Origin: Elizabethkingia miricola
Lineage (GTDB): Bacteria > Bacteroidota > Bacteroidia > Flavobacteriales > Weeksellaceae
Assembly (NCBI RefSeq): GCF_001675285.1
Contig: NZ_LSGQ01000033.1
Span: 1 to 64,000, forward strand
Reading direction: 5' to 3'
DNA: 64,000 bases
The position numbers were made by a program, and so were the translations under genes. Of this stretch, positions 26,898-36,426 are shown in pieces (the first letter of the stretch is position 1; every line of letters begins with the position of its first letter). Below the pieces are notes generated by a model. The model was not told the DNA's origin. It saw only the letters and a list, made by a program, of their open reading frames with translations, and did not search any database.

Positions 26898-27434
26898 TTG
26901 AAAATGAGATTACACCCACAACCTATATTCCTCCGCACAGCTTTCTTTAGATATTTTCTGATCTTTATTTTAGTACTTGGTGCAAATAATGGAAAAGCAC
27001 AAACCATGGTCATCAGCGGCAGTGACTGGACAGTCAATATTCCGCCTATTACTGAAGCTGGAACCAATTATGCCGGAACCTACGAAAGTCAAGCCAGTCA
27101 GATTCAGCTTACTATTGGTGTTCCTTTATTACTGGGAACAGGTAAGATTTCTGTACGTTATGTCCCAAACCCTACATGGAACAATGCACTGTCTTTAGCT
27201 GCCAAACGCACAGATGACGGAACAACACTTTGCGTATTGTGCAGCATTACCGGCGGAAAGGATAACTATGTTCCCCTTACCCAAACCGATATTGAACTAT
27301 TCCGCATTACAGCTGTACTGGCGCTGGCAGCTTATAATAATATCGGAATACAACTAAGGCTAAGCGGTGTATCGGTTACTGTTCCGGCAGCAAATTATCA
27401 GGCACGGGTAATATTTACAGTAGGACCTCCTTAA
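26898..27434 (+). CDS. Secreted subunit C of fibre-like cluster
   Basis: A 178-residue protein that begins 4 bases after subunit B. An N-terminal basic stretch and hydrophobic segment end at GKAQ (about residue 35); starting at an internal Met would weaken the signal, so the 26898 start is kept. The mature protein is beta-rich and shares only general traits with A and B (DWTVNIPPITEAG, a terminal ARVIFTVGPP strand). It has a Cys pair (CVLC) absent from A and B. It could be the adhesive tip or the anchor. No known family recognised. Confidence 0.65.
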   Translation: MKMRLHPQPIFLRTAFFRYFLIFILVLGANNGKAQTMVISGSDWTVNIPPITEAGTNYAGTYESQASQIQLTIGVPLLLGTGKISVRYVPNPTWNNALSLAAKRTDDGTTLCVLCSITGGKDNYVPLTQTDIELFRITAVLALAAYNNIGIQLRLSGVSVTVPAANYQARVIFTVGPP

Positions 27435-27436
27435 TA

Positions 27437-27454
27437 ATAGAGTAAATACTCTAT
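27437..27454 (+). other. Short hairpin after the fibre-like cluster
   Basis: ATAGAGT and ACTCTAT flank AAAT directly after the stop of subunit C. There is no T run, so termination is uncertain. Confidence 0.35.
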
Positions 27455-27561
27455 ATGCAATTCCAAAAGTGCAGAATATCCCGTAACATTCCTATTTTAG
27501 TATATACTATTCAAGGTAGATTGCAGAAACAATATTTTTAAACGAATAATTATTCCCAGTT

Positions 27562-27999
27562 ATGAAATTCAGGACTTTTTTCGAAACTTTTGCCAATAAA
27601 GCCACAAGTTTTACAGGCAGTTCATCGGCCTTTACAATAGCGTTGGCCATTGTTATCGTCTGGCTTCTGAGCGGGCCATTTTTTAACTACTCAGAAACCT
27701 GGCAGCTGATTATCAATACCGGAACAACCATTATAACCTTTTTAATGGTTTTCCTGATTCAGAAGTCACAAAATAAAGACAGTAAAGCAATTCAACTGAA
27801 ACTAAATGAACTGATTGCGGCAAGTAAGAACGCCAGCAACCGAATGGTAGATATTGAAGACCTTACAGAAAAAGAACTCGACCAGCTGCACCAGTATTTT
27901 GTGACATTAGCACAAATGACCAAAAACGAGATTAATATCCATCAGTCTCATTCTATAGATGCTGCAAACAAAAACCATATTAAAAAGCAGCATAGTTAA
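27562..27999 (+). CDS. Low-affinity iron permease-family membrane protein
   Basis: A 145-residue inner-membrane protein. It has an FETFANKATSFTGS N-terminal motif, two hydrophobic helices (about 25-43 and 50-68), the connecting TTIITFLMVFLIQKSQNKDSKA segment and a C-terminal helix (LNELIAASKNASNRMVDIEDLTE). This order is characteristic of the Fe/Cu low-affinity permease family (PF04120). In bacteria the transport role is poorly established, so the name reflects family only. It lies 128 bases after the fibre cluster, probably as a separate unit. Confidence 0.85.
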   Translation: MKFRTFFETFANKATSFTGSSSAFTIALAIVIVWLLSGPFFNYSETWQLIINTGTTIITFLMVFLIQKSQNKDSKAIQLKLNELIAASKNASNRMVDIEDLTEKELDQLHQYFVTLAQMTKNEINIHQSHSIDAANKNHIKKQHS

Positions 28000-28046
28000 T
28001 TATTATTTTATTTTTAATTACTTTTTGGAAAAGAAAATACTAATTA

Positions 28047-28448
28047 ATGCTTGTTTTAAATTCAGACTTTATAACAGAAGAGTTTGGTGATCGATTCGCT
28101 TATAATTTAAATGTCAATTTTCAGACAAAAACAACAATTATTGACTTTGGAAGGTATATTACTGAAGATTCTGTACCAAACAAAAAAATGATATTCAGAA
28201 ATATTATCTGGCAGGAATTTTCAGAGTTTGATTTTTCCAACATTTTCAATACAATTGAAATAGATCGCAGTTTTGCAGTTTTTTACAAAAAGAAAAAGAA
28301 ATATTTTGAGAATATGGAGAAATACATACCTGAAAAGGTATTGGTAGAATTAATGACCAAAGATCTTTATTTCTATTCTTTTGTACAAACCAAAGGACTT
28401 AATTGTTTTGTTGTTACGGAGCGTGAATTAGAGATTCAGATTCTGTAA
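28047..28448 (+). CDS. Hypothetical cytoplasmic protein
   Basis: A 133-residue protein rich in Phe, Lys and Glu with no signal peptide, membrane helix or catalytic motif I recognise. It is 47 bases after the permease-like gene in the same direction. Its coding quality (good codon use over the whole length, in-frame start just inside the intergenic region) supports a real gene, but I have no function to offer. Confidence 0.55.
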   Translation: MLVLNSDFITEEFGDRFAYNLNVNFQTKTTIIDFGRYITEDSVPNKKMIFRNIIWQEFSEFDFSNIFNTIEIDRSFAVFYKKKKKYFENMEKYIPEKVLVELMTKDLYFYSFVQTKGLNCFVVTERELEIQIL

Positions 28449-28753
28449 TAACTAAGTAGAATTTTTATAATCTTTGGCTGTAGAAAAAAAATATTATTCT
28501 CAGCCATTCCAAAATTTAACATTCCCTTAATATACAGGAAGTTAAAACGATGTAATTTTATAGTAGAAAGTGAATATAGTATTGTAACCAAATACATTAA
28601 CACGATGAAAACTATTGTACATTTCTTCCAAAGACTATTCTTTCGCCTGTTTTTAACACAGTTCAGTTCGTTTTATTCACCGCTGAAGTTTCACAAAAGC
28701 TAAACGGCTGAATGAGAGGAATGCAGATGTTGTTATTAAACCACCCCGAATAG
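28449..28753. other. Intergenic region before the GH1 gene
   Basis: About 305 bases. It contains a TAATTTTA -7-like box near 28554-28561 and a 32-codon ORF at 28605-28703 described separately. No terminator is obvious. Confidence 0.4.
28605..28703 (+). CDS. Possible Phe-rich 32-residue peptide
   Basis: ATG at 28605 opens 32 codons to TAA at 28701-28703. The product is basic and very Phe-rich (FFQRLFFRLFLTQF), so amphipathic. It lies 50 bases before the GH1 gene and some 45 bases after a TAATTTTA box. It could be a leader peptide or chance; there is no comparative support. Confidence 0.2.
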   Translation: MKTIVHFFQRLFFRLFLTQFSSFYSPLKFHKS

Positions 28754-30088
28754 ATGTTATTGACAAAGGAAGCCTTTGGCAAAGATTTTATATGGGGAGT
28801 ATCTACTGCAGCGTATCAAATAGAAGGTGCACATAATCTGGATGGTAAAGGCCCATCTGTATGGGATAAATTTGTACAGAAAAGAAATAAAATATTCCGC
28901 AATCATACAGGCGATATCGCATGTGACCATTACAACCGCTATATAGACGATCTGTATCTCATGCACAGCATGAACATTTGCAATTACAGATTTTCCGTTT
29001 CATGGAGCCGTATTCTGCCAGAAGGTACAGGTCGGATCAATCAGGCCGGAATTGATTTTTACAACAGGCTCATCGATCTTTCTCTGGAACTTGGAATTAC
29101 ACCCTGGATTACTTTATACCATTGGGATTTGCCTCATAACCTCGAAGCAAAAGGCGGCTGGACCAACAGGGATGTTAAAGACTGGTTTGGTGACTATGTT
29201 GCCATTTGCGTAAAAAATTTTGGTGACCGTGTAAAAAACTGGATGGTACTAAATGAGCCTACAGTATTTAGCGCTGCAGGTTATTTCTTTGGGGTGCACG
29301 CCCCCGGCAGAAAAAGTATTGAAGGTTTTCTTGCTGCTGCACATCATGCAACTCTGGCACAAGCCCACGGAGCAAGAGTTATAAAAGCATTACAGCCTGA
29401 AAGCAACGTAGGCACTACTTTTTCCTGTTCACATGTAGAACCGTATACAAACCGGGAAAAAGACATTAAGGCTGCTAAAAAAGCAGATCTCTTGCTTAAC
29501 CGATTATTTATAGAGCCTTTATTGGGTATGGGATATCCGGTGAATGAAATCAAGACCCTGAGAAGGATAGAAAAATACATCAAACAAAATGATGAGCAGG
29601 ATCTGAAATTCGATATGGATTTTATTGGTATACAGAATTATACCCGCGAGATTATCCGCTATGCTATGTTCGTTCCATTTCTGCAGGCAAAAATTGTAAA
29701 TGCCAAGGACAGAAATGTAGAAATGACAGCTATGGAATGGGAAGTGTATCCGGAATCCATCTATCATATTCTGAAGAAATTTCAGGCTTACGAAAATATA
29801 CCGCCTTTAATTATTACTGAAAACGGAGCTGCTTTTCCGGATACATTACAAAATAATCAGGTGCACGATCCTAAAAGGCTGCAGTACATGCAAAATATTT
29901 TACAGCAGGTACTGCGTGCAAAACAGGAAGGCGTGAATGTAAACGGCTATTTTGTATGGACCTTCCTAGATAATTTTGAATGGGCAGAAGGTTACCATCC
30001 CAGATTTGGATTGGTGCATGTAGACTTCCAGACCCAGCAGCGCACTGTAAAAGCATCGGGGCACTGGTATGCCGATTTTATTAAATAA
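28754..30088 (+). CDS. GH1 family beta-glucosidase
   Basis: Retaining beta-glycosidase that cleaves beta-linked glucosides or galactosides. The 444-residue length is standard. The N-terminal signature FIWGVSTAAYQIEGA is at residues 12-26. The acid/base Glu168 lies in VLNEPTVF and the nucleophile Glu356 in IITENGAAF. Also visible are YHWDLP and the C-terminal FVWTFLDNFEWAEGY aglycone/glycone-binding stretch. There is no signal peptide, so it is cytoplasmic and would act on imported disaccharides or phospho-free glycosides. No transporter or regulator adjoins it. Confidence 0.96.
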   Translation: MLLTKEAFGKDFIWGVSTAAYQIEGAHNLDGKGPSVWDKFVQKRNKIFRNHTGDIACDHYNRYIDDLYLMHSMNICNYRFSVSWSRILPEGTGRINQAGIDFYNRLIDLSLELGITPWITLYHWDLPHNLEAKGGWTNRDVKDWFGDYVAICVKNFGDRVKNWMVLNEPTVFSAAGYFFGVHAPGRKSIEGFLAAAHHATLAQAHGARVIKALQPESNVGTTFSCSHVEPYTNREKDIKAAKKADLLLNRLFIEPLLGMGYPVNEIKTLRRIEKYIKQNDEQDLKFDMDFIGIQNYTREIIRYAMFVPFLQAKIVNAKDRNVEMTAMEWEVYPESIYHILKKFQAYENIPPLIITENGAAFPDTLQNNQVHDPKRLQYMQNILQQVLRAKQEGVNVNGYFVWTFLDNFEWAEGYHPRFGLVHVDFQTQQRTVKASGHWYADFIK

Positions 30089-30196
30089 CAGGGACTCTAT
30101 ACTATCTTATATCGAGCTTTTCCAAAGGAAAAAACAGATTATACGGGCTATATGATATAACGAAATCTAAGTTGAAAAAGGCTAATCAATTTCGTG

Positions 30197-30790
30197 TTAT
30201 TCCTTCTTTAAAATTCCTTTCTCTACACCGTCGTTAATAAGTCCTTCAGCATATTCCCATATATTTTCAGAACCCTCTTTAATCGCAACTTTTTTAGCAT
30301 ATACTTTGGTATAATTCACTCCCGGTGTATTCCAGGTACCTCCATTATTAGAAGTATTTTGCAGCAGAGGTTCCAATCGGTCCATTGCTCTGGCAAATTT
30401 TGCTTCGGCTGTTTCACCAGCTTCAAATTCTTCCCATATTGCTATCAGTTCCTTTGCCTGTTCATCGGGTAATATTCCAAATATACGCTGAGCCGCCAAT
30501 CTTTCTTCATCCGTATTGCTGTGATTCTTTTGTGTGTCGTAGATAAAGGTATCACCTGCGTCTATTTCTACAACATCATGAATCAGAACCATTTTGATAA
30601 CTTTCAGTATATCTACCGGTTCATTAGCATGTTCAGCCAATACTACAGCCATCATGGCCAGATGCCAGCTATGTTCGGCATCATTCTCATTACGATCGCT
30701 ATTGAACAGTTTTGTTCTGCGCTGAATGTATTTGAGCTTGTCAATTTCTTTGATAAAGTCTATTTGTTTGAGCAGTGTATCCGGAAGCAT
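30197..30790 (-). CDS. HD-domain hydrolase (YfbR/HDDC2-like nucleotidase)
   Basis: Predicted metal-dependent phosphohydrolase, probably a 5'-deoxynucleotidase, of 197 residues. The HD signature is split as NDAEHSWHLAMM near residue 37, LIHDVVEIDAGD near residue 70 and a later Asp in ARAMDRLEPLL near residue 135. These are the residues that hold the metal in YfbR/HDDC2 proteins. It has no signal peptide. It lies convergent with GH1 and divergent from the acyltransferase, as a single gene. Confidence 0.88.
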   Translation of the reverse strand: MLPDTLLKQIDFIKEIDKLKYIQRRTKLFNSDRNENDAEHSWHLAMMAVVLAEHANEPVDILKVIKMVLIHDVVEIDAGDTFIYDTQKNHSNTDEERLAAQRIFGILPDEQAKELIAIWEEFEAGETAEAKFARAMDRLEPLLQNTSNNGGTWNTPGVNYTKVYAKKVAIKEGSENIWEYAEGLINDGVEKGILKKE

Positions 30791-30951
30791 ATCTAAATGG
30801 ATTAGTTTCTATTCTATAATTACACAAAGATAGTTGATCTGATTATTTCAAACCTGCTCTACATGGATGAAAGATGAGCAAATAGAAGTTTTTGCTTATA
30901 TTCACTTTTTATTTGAAAAAACTAAGAAAACTAATAACCAAAACTTATTTC

Positions 30952-32100
30952 ATGTTAAACACTCAATCCCCTAAAGCTGCTTTTGCAGACACCAAACCAC
31001 ATTATAATATTCTCGATGGTTTGCGTGGAGTTGCAGCGATCACTGTAGTATGCTTCCATATTTTTGAAGCTTTTGCAACAAGCCACTTAGACCAGCGTAT
31101 CAATCATGGTTATCTGGCTGTCGATTTTTTCTTTATCCTTTCGGGATTTGTAATGGGATATGCATACAGCGACCGTTGGGGAAGAATGACCACAAAAGAC
31201 TTTATCAAACGAAGAGTTATACGCTTACATCCAATGGTAGTAATGGGGGCTTTAATTGGTGGCATTTTATTTTATACTCAGGTGTGTGCCGTATGGGATG
31301 TATCTAAAGTATCAGTTATAGCATTGCTTGGTGCTACACTTCTCAATGCCTTTCTAATTCCGGCGCCTCCGGGAACCGAGGTACGTGGTCTCGGCGAAAT
31401 GTTTCCACTGAATGGTCCGAGCTGGTCTTTATTCTTTGAATATATAGGCAGTATTCTCTATGCACTGATTATCCGTAAATTTTCTACAAAAGCACTTTTA
31501 GCTTTGGTTATTGCTGCGGGATTAGGGCTGGGAGCTTTTGCCATATTTGGGCCTTATGGAGATATCTGTGCGGGATTCTCTTTGACCGGAACTGAATTTA
31601 CAGCCGGATTTTTGAGATTTATGTTTTCATTTTCAGCCGGATTGCTTCTTTTCCGTGTTTTCAAACCGCTTAAAATAAAAGGAGCATTCTGGATATGCAG
31701 TATTATTCTTGTTACTCTTTTAGCTATTCCCCGCATAGGCGGCGCAGAACATCTTTGGATGAATGGTCTGTATGACACGGTATGCTGTGTTATATTTTTC
31801 CCTGTTCTGCTTTGGTTAGGAGCTTCAGAAAAAACTACGAATAAGTTTACAAACCGTATATGCAAGTTTTTAGGAGATCTATCGTATCCATTATACATGG
31901 TCCACTACCCTTTTATTTACCTGTATTATGCATGGGTGAAAAATGGCAAACTGACATTCGAGCAATCATTTCCGGGTGCAGCAGCAGTGGTTTTAGGCAG
32001 TATTATATTGGCTTATCTGTGTCTGAAATTTTATGATATACCGGTGAGAAAATATCTGACTGCAGTATTCTTAAAACCTAAAAGCAGTATAAAAAGTTAG
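30952..32100 (+). CDS. Acyltransferase family 3 membrane protein
   Basis: Inner-membrane acyltransferase (OafA/NodX family) that probably acetylates a polysaccharide or glycolipid. I prefer the start at 30952 (MLNTQSPKA); an upstream ATG at 30892 would add 20 basic, low-complexity residues. The motif LDGLRGVAAITVVCFH occurs at the first helix, and about ten hydrophobic segments follow. An RRVIRLHP motif near residue 85 is the usual conserved arginine region. The acceptor is unknown. A strong bidirectional terminator follows. Confidence 0.92.
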   Translation: MLNTQSPKAAFADTKPHYNILDGLRGVAAITVVCFHIFEAFATSHLDQRINHGYLAVDFFFILSGFVMGYAYSDRWGRMTTKDFIKRRVIRLHPMVVMGALIGGILFYTQVCAVWDVSKVSVIALLGATLLNAFLIPAPPGTEVRGLGEMFPLNGPSWSLFFEYIGSILYALIIRKFSTKALLALVIAAGLGLGAFAIFGPYGDICAGFSLTGTEFTAGFLRFMFSFSAGLLLFRVFKPLKIKGAFWICSIILVTLLAIPRIGGAEHLWMNGLYDTVCCVIFFPVLLWLGASEKTTNKFTNRICKFLGDLSYPLYMVHYPFIYLYYAWVKNGKLTFEQSFPGAAAVVLGSIILAYLCLKFYDIPVRKYLTAVFLKPKSSIKS

Positions 32101-32122
32101 TCATTAAAAACTAAGTTTATAT

Positions 32123-32155
32123 AAAAACAGCAGGCTCAAAAAGCCTGCTGTTTTT
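32123..32155. terminator. Bidirectional terminator between convergent genes
   Basis: AAAAACAGCAGGCT and AGCCTGCTGTTTTT make a 14-bp stem with a 5-base loop. It serves the rightward acyltransferase and leftward BCCT genes. Confidence 0.92.
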
Positions 32156-32172
32156 ATTATATAGAGTATCTT

Positions 32173-34188
32173 CTATTTCATTCTCTTGTTTGCATTACTG
32201 CTTATAAACATTTCGTTTCGTTCTTCGGAGATAATTTCTATAAAACGTTCATAATGCTTTAATACATCGGAGATAAGTTCATTTTTGGTAAAGAGCCTTA
32301 CATCATAACCTTCACGGGCATCACCGAAATAAGATCCCGGAAAATGAGCCTGGTTATCGTCTGCATCAGGCAGATTATCTTCGTTTAATAAATAAGCAGA
32401 TACTGTTCTGGACTGGTTTCTCACTCCATATAAAAAGTTATTCACCAGATCGTACTGAATTTCTATTTCAATCCGTGTAGGATTCTCATAAGTATTAATC
32501 TTTGCCTCCGTTCCGTTTTCAGCAAACTCGGCCTGCAATTCTGTAAACGCTGTTTTAACGGTTGTATTTATAAAATGGTCTATTGACTGGCGATCGTCTA
32601 GCGAGATAATCTGCTTCAATCGTTCCTTCCAATATTCTCCTGACCACGGAGCTGTAGATGCAGAGAAGTCGCGTTCATAATAATTTTTGTCAATGATAAG
32701 TGCTTTCATCAGACTGACGATAAACAATATAATGATAATGGAAAAAGGCAGTGCCGTAATTAGCGTCATACTCTGCAAGGCTTTCAATCCACCTGCATTG
32801 AGTAATAATAATGCCAGTACAGCAAGCAATACTCCCCAGAATACGGTTTGCCATTTTGGAGAAACCTTTGCATTTTTCGTTGCAATGCTGTTCATCACAA
32901 ACATTCCTGAATCTGCAGAGGTCACAAAAAAGATAAGAATAATTAATATTACAAAGAAACTCACAATGGAAGAGAATGGCATATACTCCAGAAATCTGAA
33001 CATTAATGCATCCGGATCGCCGGCCAGCTGGCTAAGTGCTCCACCAGCAGTATGAAGGTCTATCCAGATCGCACTGTTCCCAAAAACGGACATCCAGATA
33101 AAATTAAATAAAGTAGGCAGGATCAGTACTGCTGCGATAAATTCTCTGATCGTTCTCCCTTTCGATATTTTAGCAATAAATAATCCTACATATGGAGACC
33201 ACGAAATCCACCATGCCCAATATAAAATTGTCCAATTGTAGAACCACGGCAGGGTTTCTTCTTCATAAACATGGGTCCCGAATGTAAGGTTAAAGAAGTT
33301 GTTGATGTAATTACCCAATCCCTCTGTAAAACTACCTATCAGATAGACTGTCGGTCCTAAAGCCAGTACAAAAACCAGTAGTACAATTACACTGATTACA
33401 TTAATATTGCTCAGCAATTTCACTCCTTTGTCTACTCCTGTAACAGCAGAAATAATAGAAAGAGTTACCAAGACACTTACGATAATAACCTGATAAACAA
33501 AACTATTCTCCGGTACAATATGCAATGTCTGCAAACCCGAATTAATCTGCACTACTCCGAATCCTAATGTTGTGGTAATACCAAAGAAGGTACTGCAAAG
33601 GGCAAAAACATCAATAGCATTTCCCCATCGCCCGTTTATTTTATCTTTCAGTAACGGATAAAAGCAGCTTCGCAGAGAAAGGGGTAATCTGTAGCGGTAA
33701 GCAAAATAAGATAAAGCCAGGCCTACAACTCCATAAATGGCCCATGCATGAATCCCCCAATGGAAGAAAGTATACAGCTGTGCATTTTTTGCTCTGTTAA
33801 TGTGGTTATTTCCGGTAAATACATCGTTGGAATAATGCTGCATAGGTTCAGCAACACTAAAGTACATCAATCCAATTCCCATTCCTGCTGCAAACAGCAT
33901 GGAAATCCATGAAAAAAAGGAATATTTGGGTTTACTATCATTCCTGCCCAGCCGGATATTCCCATACTTACTGAACATAAGGTAAATAAGAAAAAGAACA
34001 AATATGGTCACTGACCATACATATACCCAATTGAGTTTAACAAAAATAAATTCTTTTACATTGTTCAGGAGGTCTTCCGTAAGTTTTGGAAAAACTGCTG
34101 AAAGTACACAGACGGTAATAATAAAAATTAGACTGGGGACTGTAACGCCCTTACTGAATGTTGTTTTAAAATTAGAAAATTTCATCAT
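32173..34188 (-). CDS. BCCT-family choline/betaine transporter
   Basis: Sodium- or proton-coupled importer of quaternary ammonium compounds (betaine, choline, carnitine). Of 671 residues, about 1-500 hold twelve membrane helices. The family box WTILYWAWWISWSPYVGLFIA lies near residue 320 and GMGIGLMYFSVAEP near residue 100. A long C-terminal cytosolic extension (about 510-671) resembles that of BetT-type transporters and can serve osmosensing. Start at Met1 or Met2. No choline-oxidation genes adjoin it, so an osmolyte role is inferred. Confidence 0.94.
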   Translation of the reverse strand: MMKFSNFKTTFSKGVTVPSLIFIITVCVLSAVFPKLTEDLLNNVKEFIFVKLNWVYVWSVTIFVLFLIYLMFSKYGNIRLGRNDSKPKYSFFSWISMLFAAGMGIGLMYFSVAEPMQHYSNDVFTGNNHINRAKNAQLYTFFHWGIHAWAIYGVVGLALSYFAYRYRLPLSLRSCFYPLLKDKINGRWGNAIDVFALCSTFFGITTTLGFGVVQINSGLQTLHIVPENSFVYQVIIVSVLVTLSIISAVTGVDKGVKLLSNINVISVIVLLVFVLALGPTVYLIGSFTEGLGNYINNFFNLTFGTHVYEEETLPWFYNWTILYWAWWISWSPYVGLFIAKISKGRTIREFIAAVLILPTLFNFIWMSVFGNSAIWIDLHTAGGALSQLAGDPDALMFRFLEYMPFSSIVSFFVILIILIFFVTSADSGMFVMNSIATKNAKVSPKWQTVFWGVLLAVLALLLLNAGGLKALQSMTLITALPFSIIIILFIVSLMKALIIDKNYYERDFSASTAPWSGEYWKERLKQIISLDDRQSIDHFINTTVKTAFTELQAEFAENGTEAKINTYENPTRIEIEIQYDLVNNFLYGVRNQSRTVSAYLLNEDNLPDADDNQAHFPGSYFGDAREGYDVRLFTKNELISDVLKHYERFIEIISEERNEMFISSNANKRMK

Positions 34189-34470
34189 TATTGTATTGAT
34201 TAAAATGCCGGTACATTCCTTATACCTTCGTATGGAATATAGACATGAACATATAAAAAAACGGAGCCTCTTGTTCTGGAATTTCCGGAAACATACGAGA
34301 AAACGGTACAGCAGTAAAAGCTGAAAACCTGTATGCTAAAAAGGGAAATTAATAGTGATAGAAAAGACTATAATTACGCTGCAAATATACGGACAAATAA
34401 TTAAACGGTCTAAAACTCCATACAACTAACTGTATTACAACCATATACACATGGTATCAAAAACGGAAAA

Positions 34471-35160
34471 TCAGGAATATTTTACATGGCTAATTTTCAA
34501 TATTCTCTCCAGAATGTTTTTTACAAGAATAGTAACACAGGCAATCCCTCCTAATAGCTTTGCACTATCAGTGAAAAATGTGAGTACAAGCAGTAAAATA
34601 AACATGCTTGCCAGAAACAGATTGTCTGAGAAAAATTTACGTTTATAATGCTCCGGAATACTATAAGAAAGCTCTGTATGTGCAACAAAAACATAGTAAG
34701 AAAGAGCAAAAATACTAAGTGCAGCCAGTATATTATTGAGAGCGAATAACCGAAATGCTAATGTAAATACAGCAAAATTTTCAACCGAATCTGCATAAAA
34801 CGTAGTAGTAAACGGGAAGAAAATAATCGTAAGCATAATGAGCATATTCAGCCGGATCACTGGCCCGTTGTAATTATGGATATGTTTGAACAGGAAATGA
34901 TGTCTGATCCAGAACATTGAGATAAGTCCAAAGCTAAAAAGCAGGGCCAGAAAATTATACTTTAGTTCCGACAGCTCTCCGAGCACCTGATCATACGTGC
35001 TTTCTCTGGTAACATGTGGCACTTTGAACTCAATAATAAGAAGTGTAATTGCTATTGCAAAAATAGCATCGCTGAAAAAAGCCAGTCTTTCTACCTGAAA
35101 TTCCTGCTTCGGATGTTTTACTTCTGTACCTGAATAACCTTCATTTTCTTGATTTTCCAT
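34471..35160 (-). CDS. TMEM175/DUF1211-family potassium channel-like protein
   Basis: Six-helix membrane protein of 229 residues. Helix 1 carries the family signature FFSDAIFAIAITLLIIEFKVP (near residues 28-48), which forms the pore in bacterial TMEM175 channels. A short acidic N-terminus precedes it. Bacterial members assemble as tetramers and leak potassium. The gene is on its own and has a plausible promoter in the 230-base divergent region on its right. Confidence 0.9.
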   Translation of the reverse strand: MENQENEGYSGTEVKHPKQEFQVERLAFFSDAIFAIAITLLIIEFKVPHVTRESTYDQVLGELSELKYNFLALLFSFGLISMFWIRHHFLFKHIHNYNGPVIRLNMLIMLTIIFFPFTTTFYADSVENFAVFTLAFRLFALNNILAALSIFALSYYVFVAHTELSYSIPEHYKRKFFSDNLFLASMFILLLVLTFFTDSAKLLGGIACVTILVKNILERILKISHVKYS

Positions 35161-35391
35161 ATTGAAGTTTTCGTTTTTTGGTGTTAATCAAATTTAAAAT
35201 AAAAAATGATTCATGTATATTTATTCATCAATATATAATAAATATTCTTAAAGATTATTCAATATGATAATACCATTACATATAGAAATATTTTATCACG
35301 TGGAATTGTAATAAATTGTTCAATTTTTAAGTTTATATTGTTAAACGTAACTTTAAAAGATAATTCAACACCAGATTAAGTCAATTATTGT

Positions 35392-36369
35392 ATGAGAGTT
35401 TTCAAATACAGAAGCAACTATGGACGCGACCTGATTACCTTAACCTGTAATCAGTTATTTGCATCAAAATATGAGGATCTTAATGATCCTTTTGAAAGTA
35501 TGCAGTTTATGGATCCCATAAACGATGAATCGTTTATTGAAAGCCTACCCTATTTAACCAATAAAGATGAATTAAAGGCTGCATATTCGGAAGTCGTTCG
35601 GTTATTAAAAACTCAGGGTGTATACTCACTTTCAAAAGACGTGGATAATGAAATCTTATGGGCATTGTATTCTGATTCGCACAGAGGATTTGCCATTGAA
35701 TATGAAACAGATATTCTGTTGAGAGACTTTAATTTTGATACTAATATTCCTTGTGCTTTTATGTTTGATATTGAATACACCAATACTTCCAGAGTTCCAA
35801 AGATCATCCAACAAGCTTTAAACGGAAAGCTCAATATCCAAAGTATTATTGGCAACAAATCGACTGCGTGGGAAAAAGAGAATGAACTGAGAATAACATT
35901 CGAAGACTGGGGGCTTCTTACTTATAACCATACCGCTGTTAAGTCCATTATATTTGGAGCAAAAGCACGAAAAGAGGATATTAAGAATACGATGAACCTA
36001 CTGAAGGGGCGTGGCATAAAGTATAAACAAATTGAAATAAGCTCTAAAAGATATCAGTTAAAGGTAAAACCTATCGAAGATTTATATCCAAACAGTCCTC
36101 AGTACTATCAGAATAAAGCTTTTTTCGATAAAGGATTATTATTAAAGCAAAATCTAAAAGAATACTACAAATACAAAAAACAAATAGAAAGGATAGCACT
36201 AAAAATTGTAGAGCTGCCCAATATTCTGGAAATTCAGGAGATTGTACTAACCGGAAATGTGAGTGAACCTACACTTCAAATTTTATGTAAAAATGATCTG
36301 AGAAAGCTAACCACTCGAAATTTCAGTTTCAAATATATTAAGCGAAAAGGATTTCTGGAAATAACATAA
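35392..36369 (+). CDS. DUF2971-domain protein
   Basis: A 325-residue cytoplasmic protein. The start MRVFKYRSNYGRDLITLTCNQLFAS followed by KYEDLNDPFES and later LWALYSDSHRGFAIEYE is the pattern of DUF2971. KSTAWEKENELRIT follows, then a Lys-rich C-terminal half beyond the usual domain. DUF2971 proteins occur near defence and mobile genes, but no such genes adjoin this one. The biochemical role is unknown. Confidence 0.85.
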   Translation: MRVFKYRSNYGRDLITLTCNQLFASKYEDLNDPFESMQFMDPINDESFIESLPYLTNKDELKAAYSEVVRLLKTQGVYSLSKDVDNEILWALYSDSHRGFAIEYETDILLRDFNFDTNIPCAFMFDIEYTNTSRVPKIIQQALNGKLNIQSIIGNKSTAWEKENELRITFEDWGLLTYNHTAVKSIIFGAKARKEDIKNTMNLLKGRGIKYKQIEISSKRYQLKVKPIEDLYPNSPQYYQNKAFFDKGLLLKQNLKEYYKYKKQIERIALKIVELPNILEIQEIVLTGNVSEPTLQILCKNDLRKLTTRNFSFKYIKRKGFLEIT

Positions 36370-36372
36370 AAG

Positions 36373-36392
36373 AAGCCCTCATATGAGGGCTT
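36373..36392. terminator. Bidirectional terminator
   Basis: AAGCCCTCAT and ATGAGGGCTT form a perfect palindrome followed by TTTT, between a rightward DUF2971 and a leftward anti-sigma gene. Its 16-base core recurs at 40763-40778. Confidence 0.85.
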
Positions 36393-36426
36393 TTTATATC
36401 GTAAATAGTTATTAAATAATGTCCAG

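Noticed and set aside
35392-36369. DUF2971 gene as part of a defence island
   Set aside because: Neighbours are transporters, a channel and a sigma regulon, with no nuclease, methylase or mobile genes.
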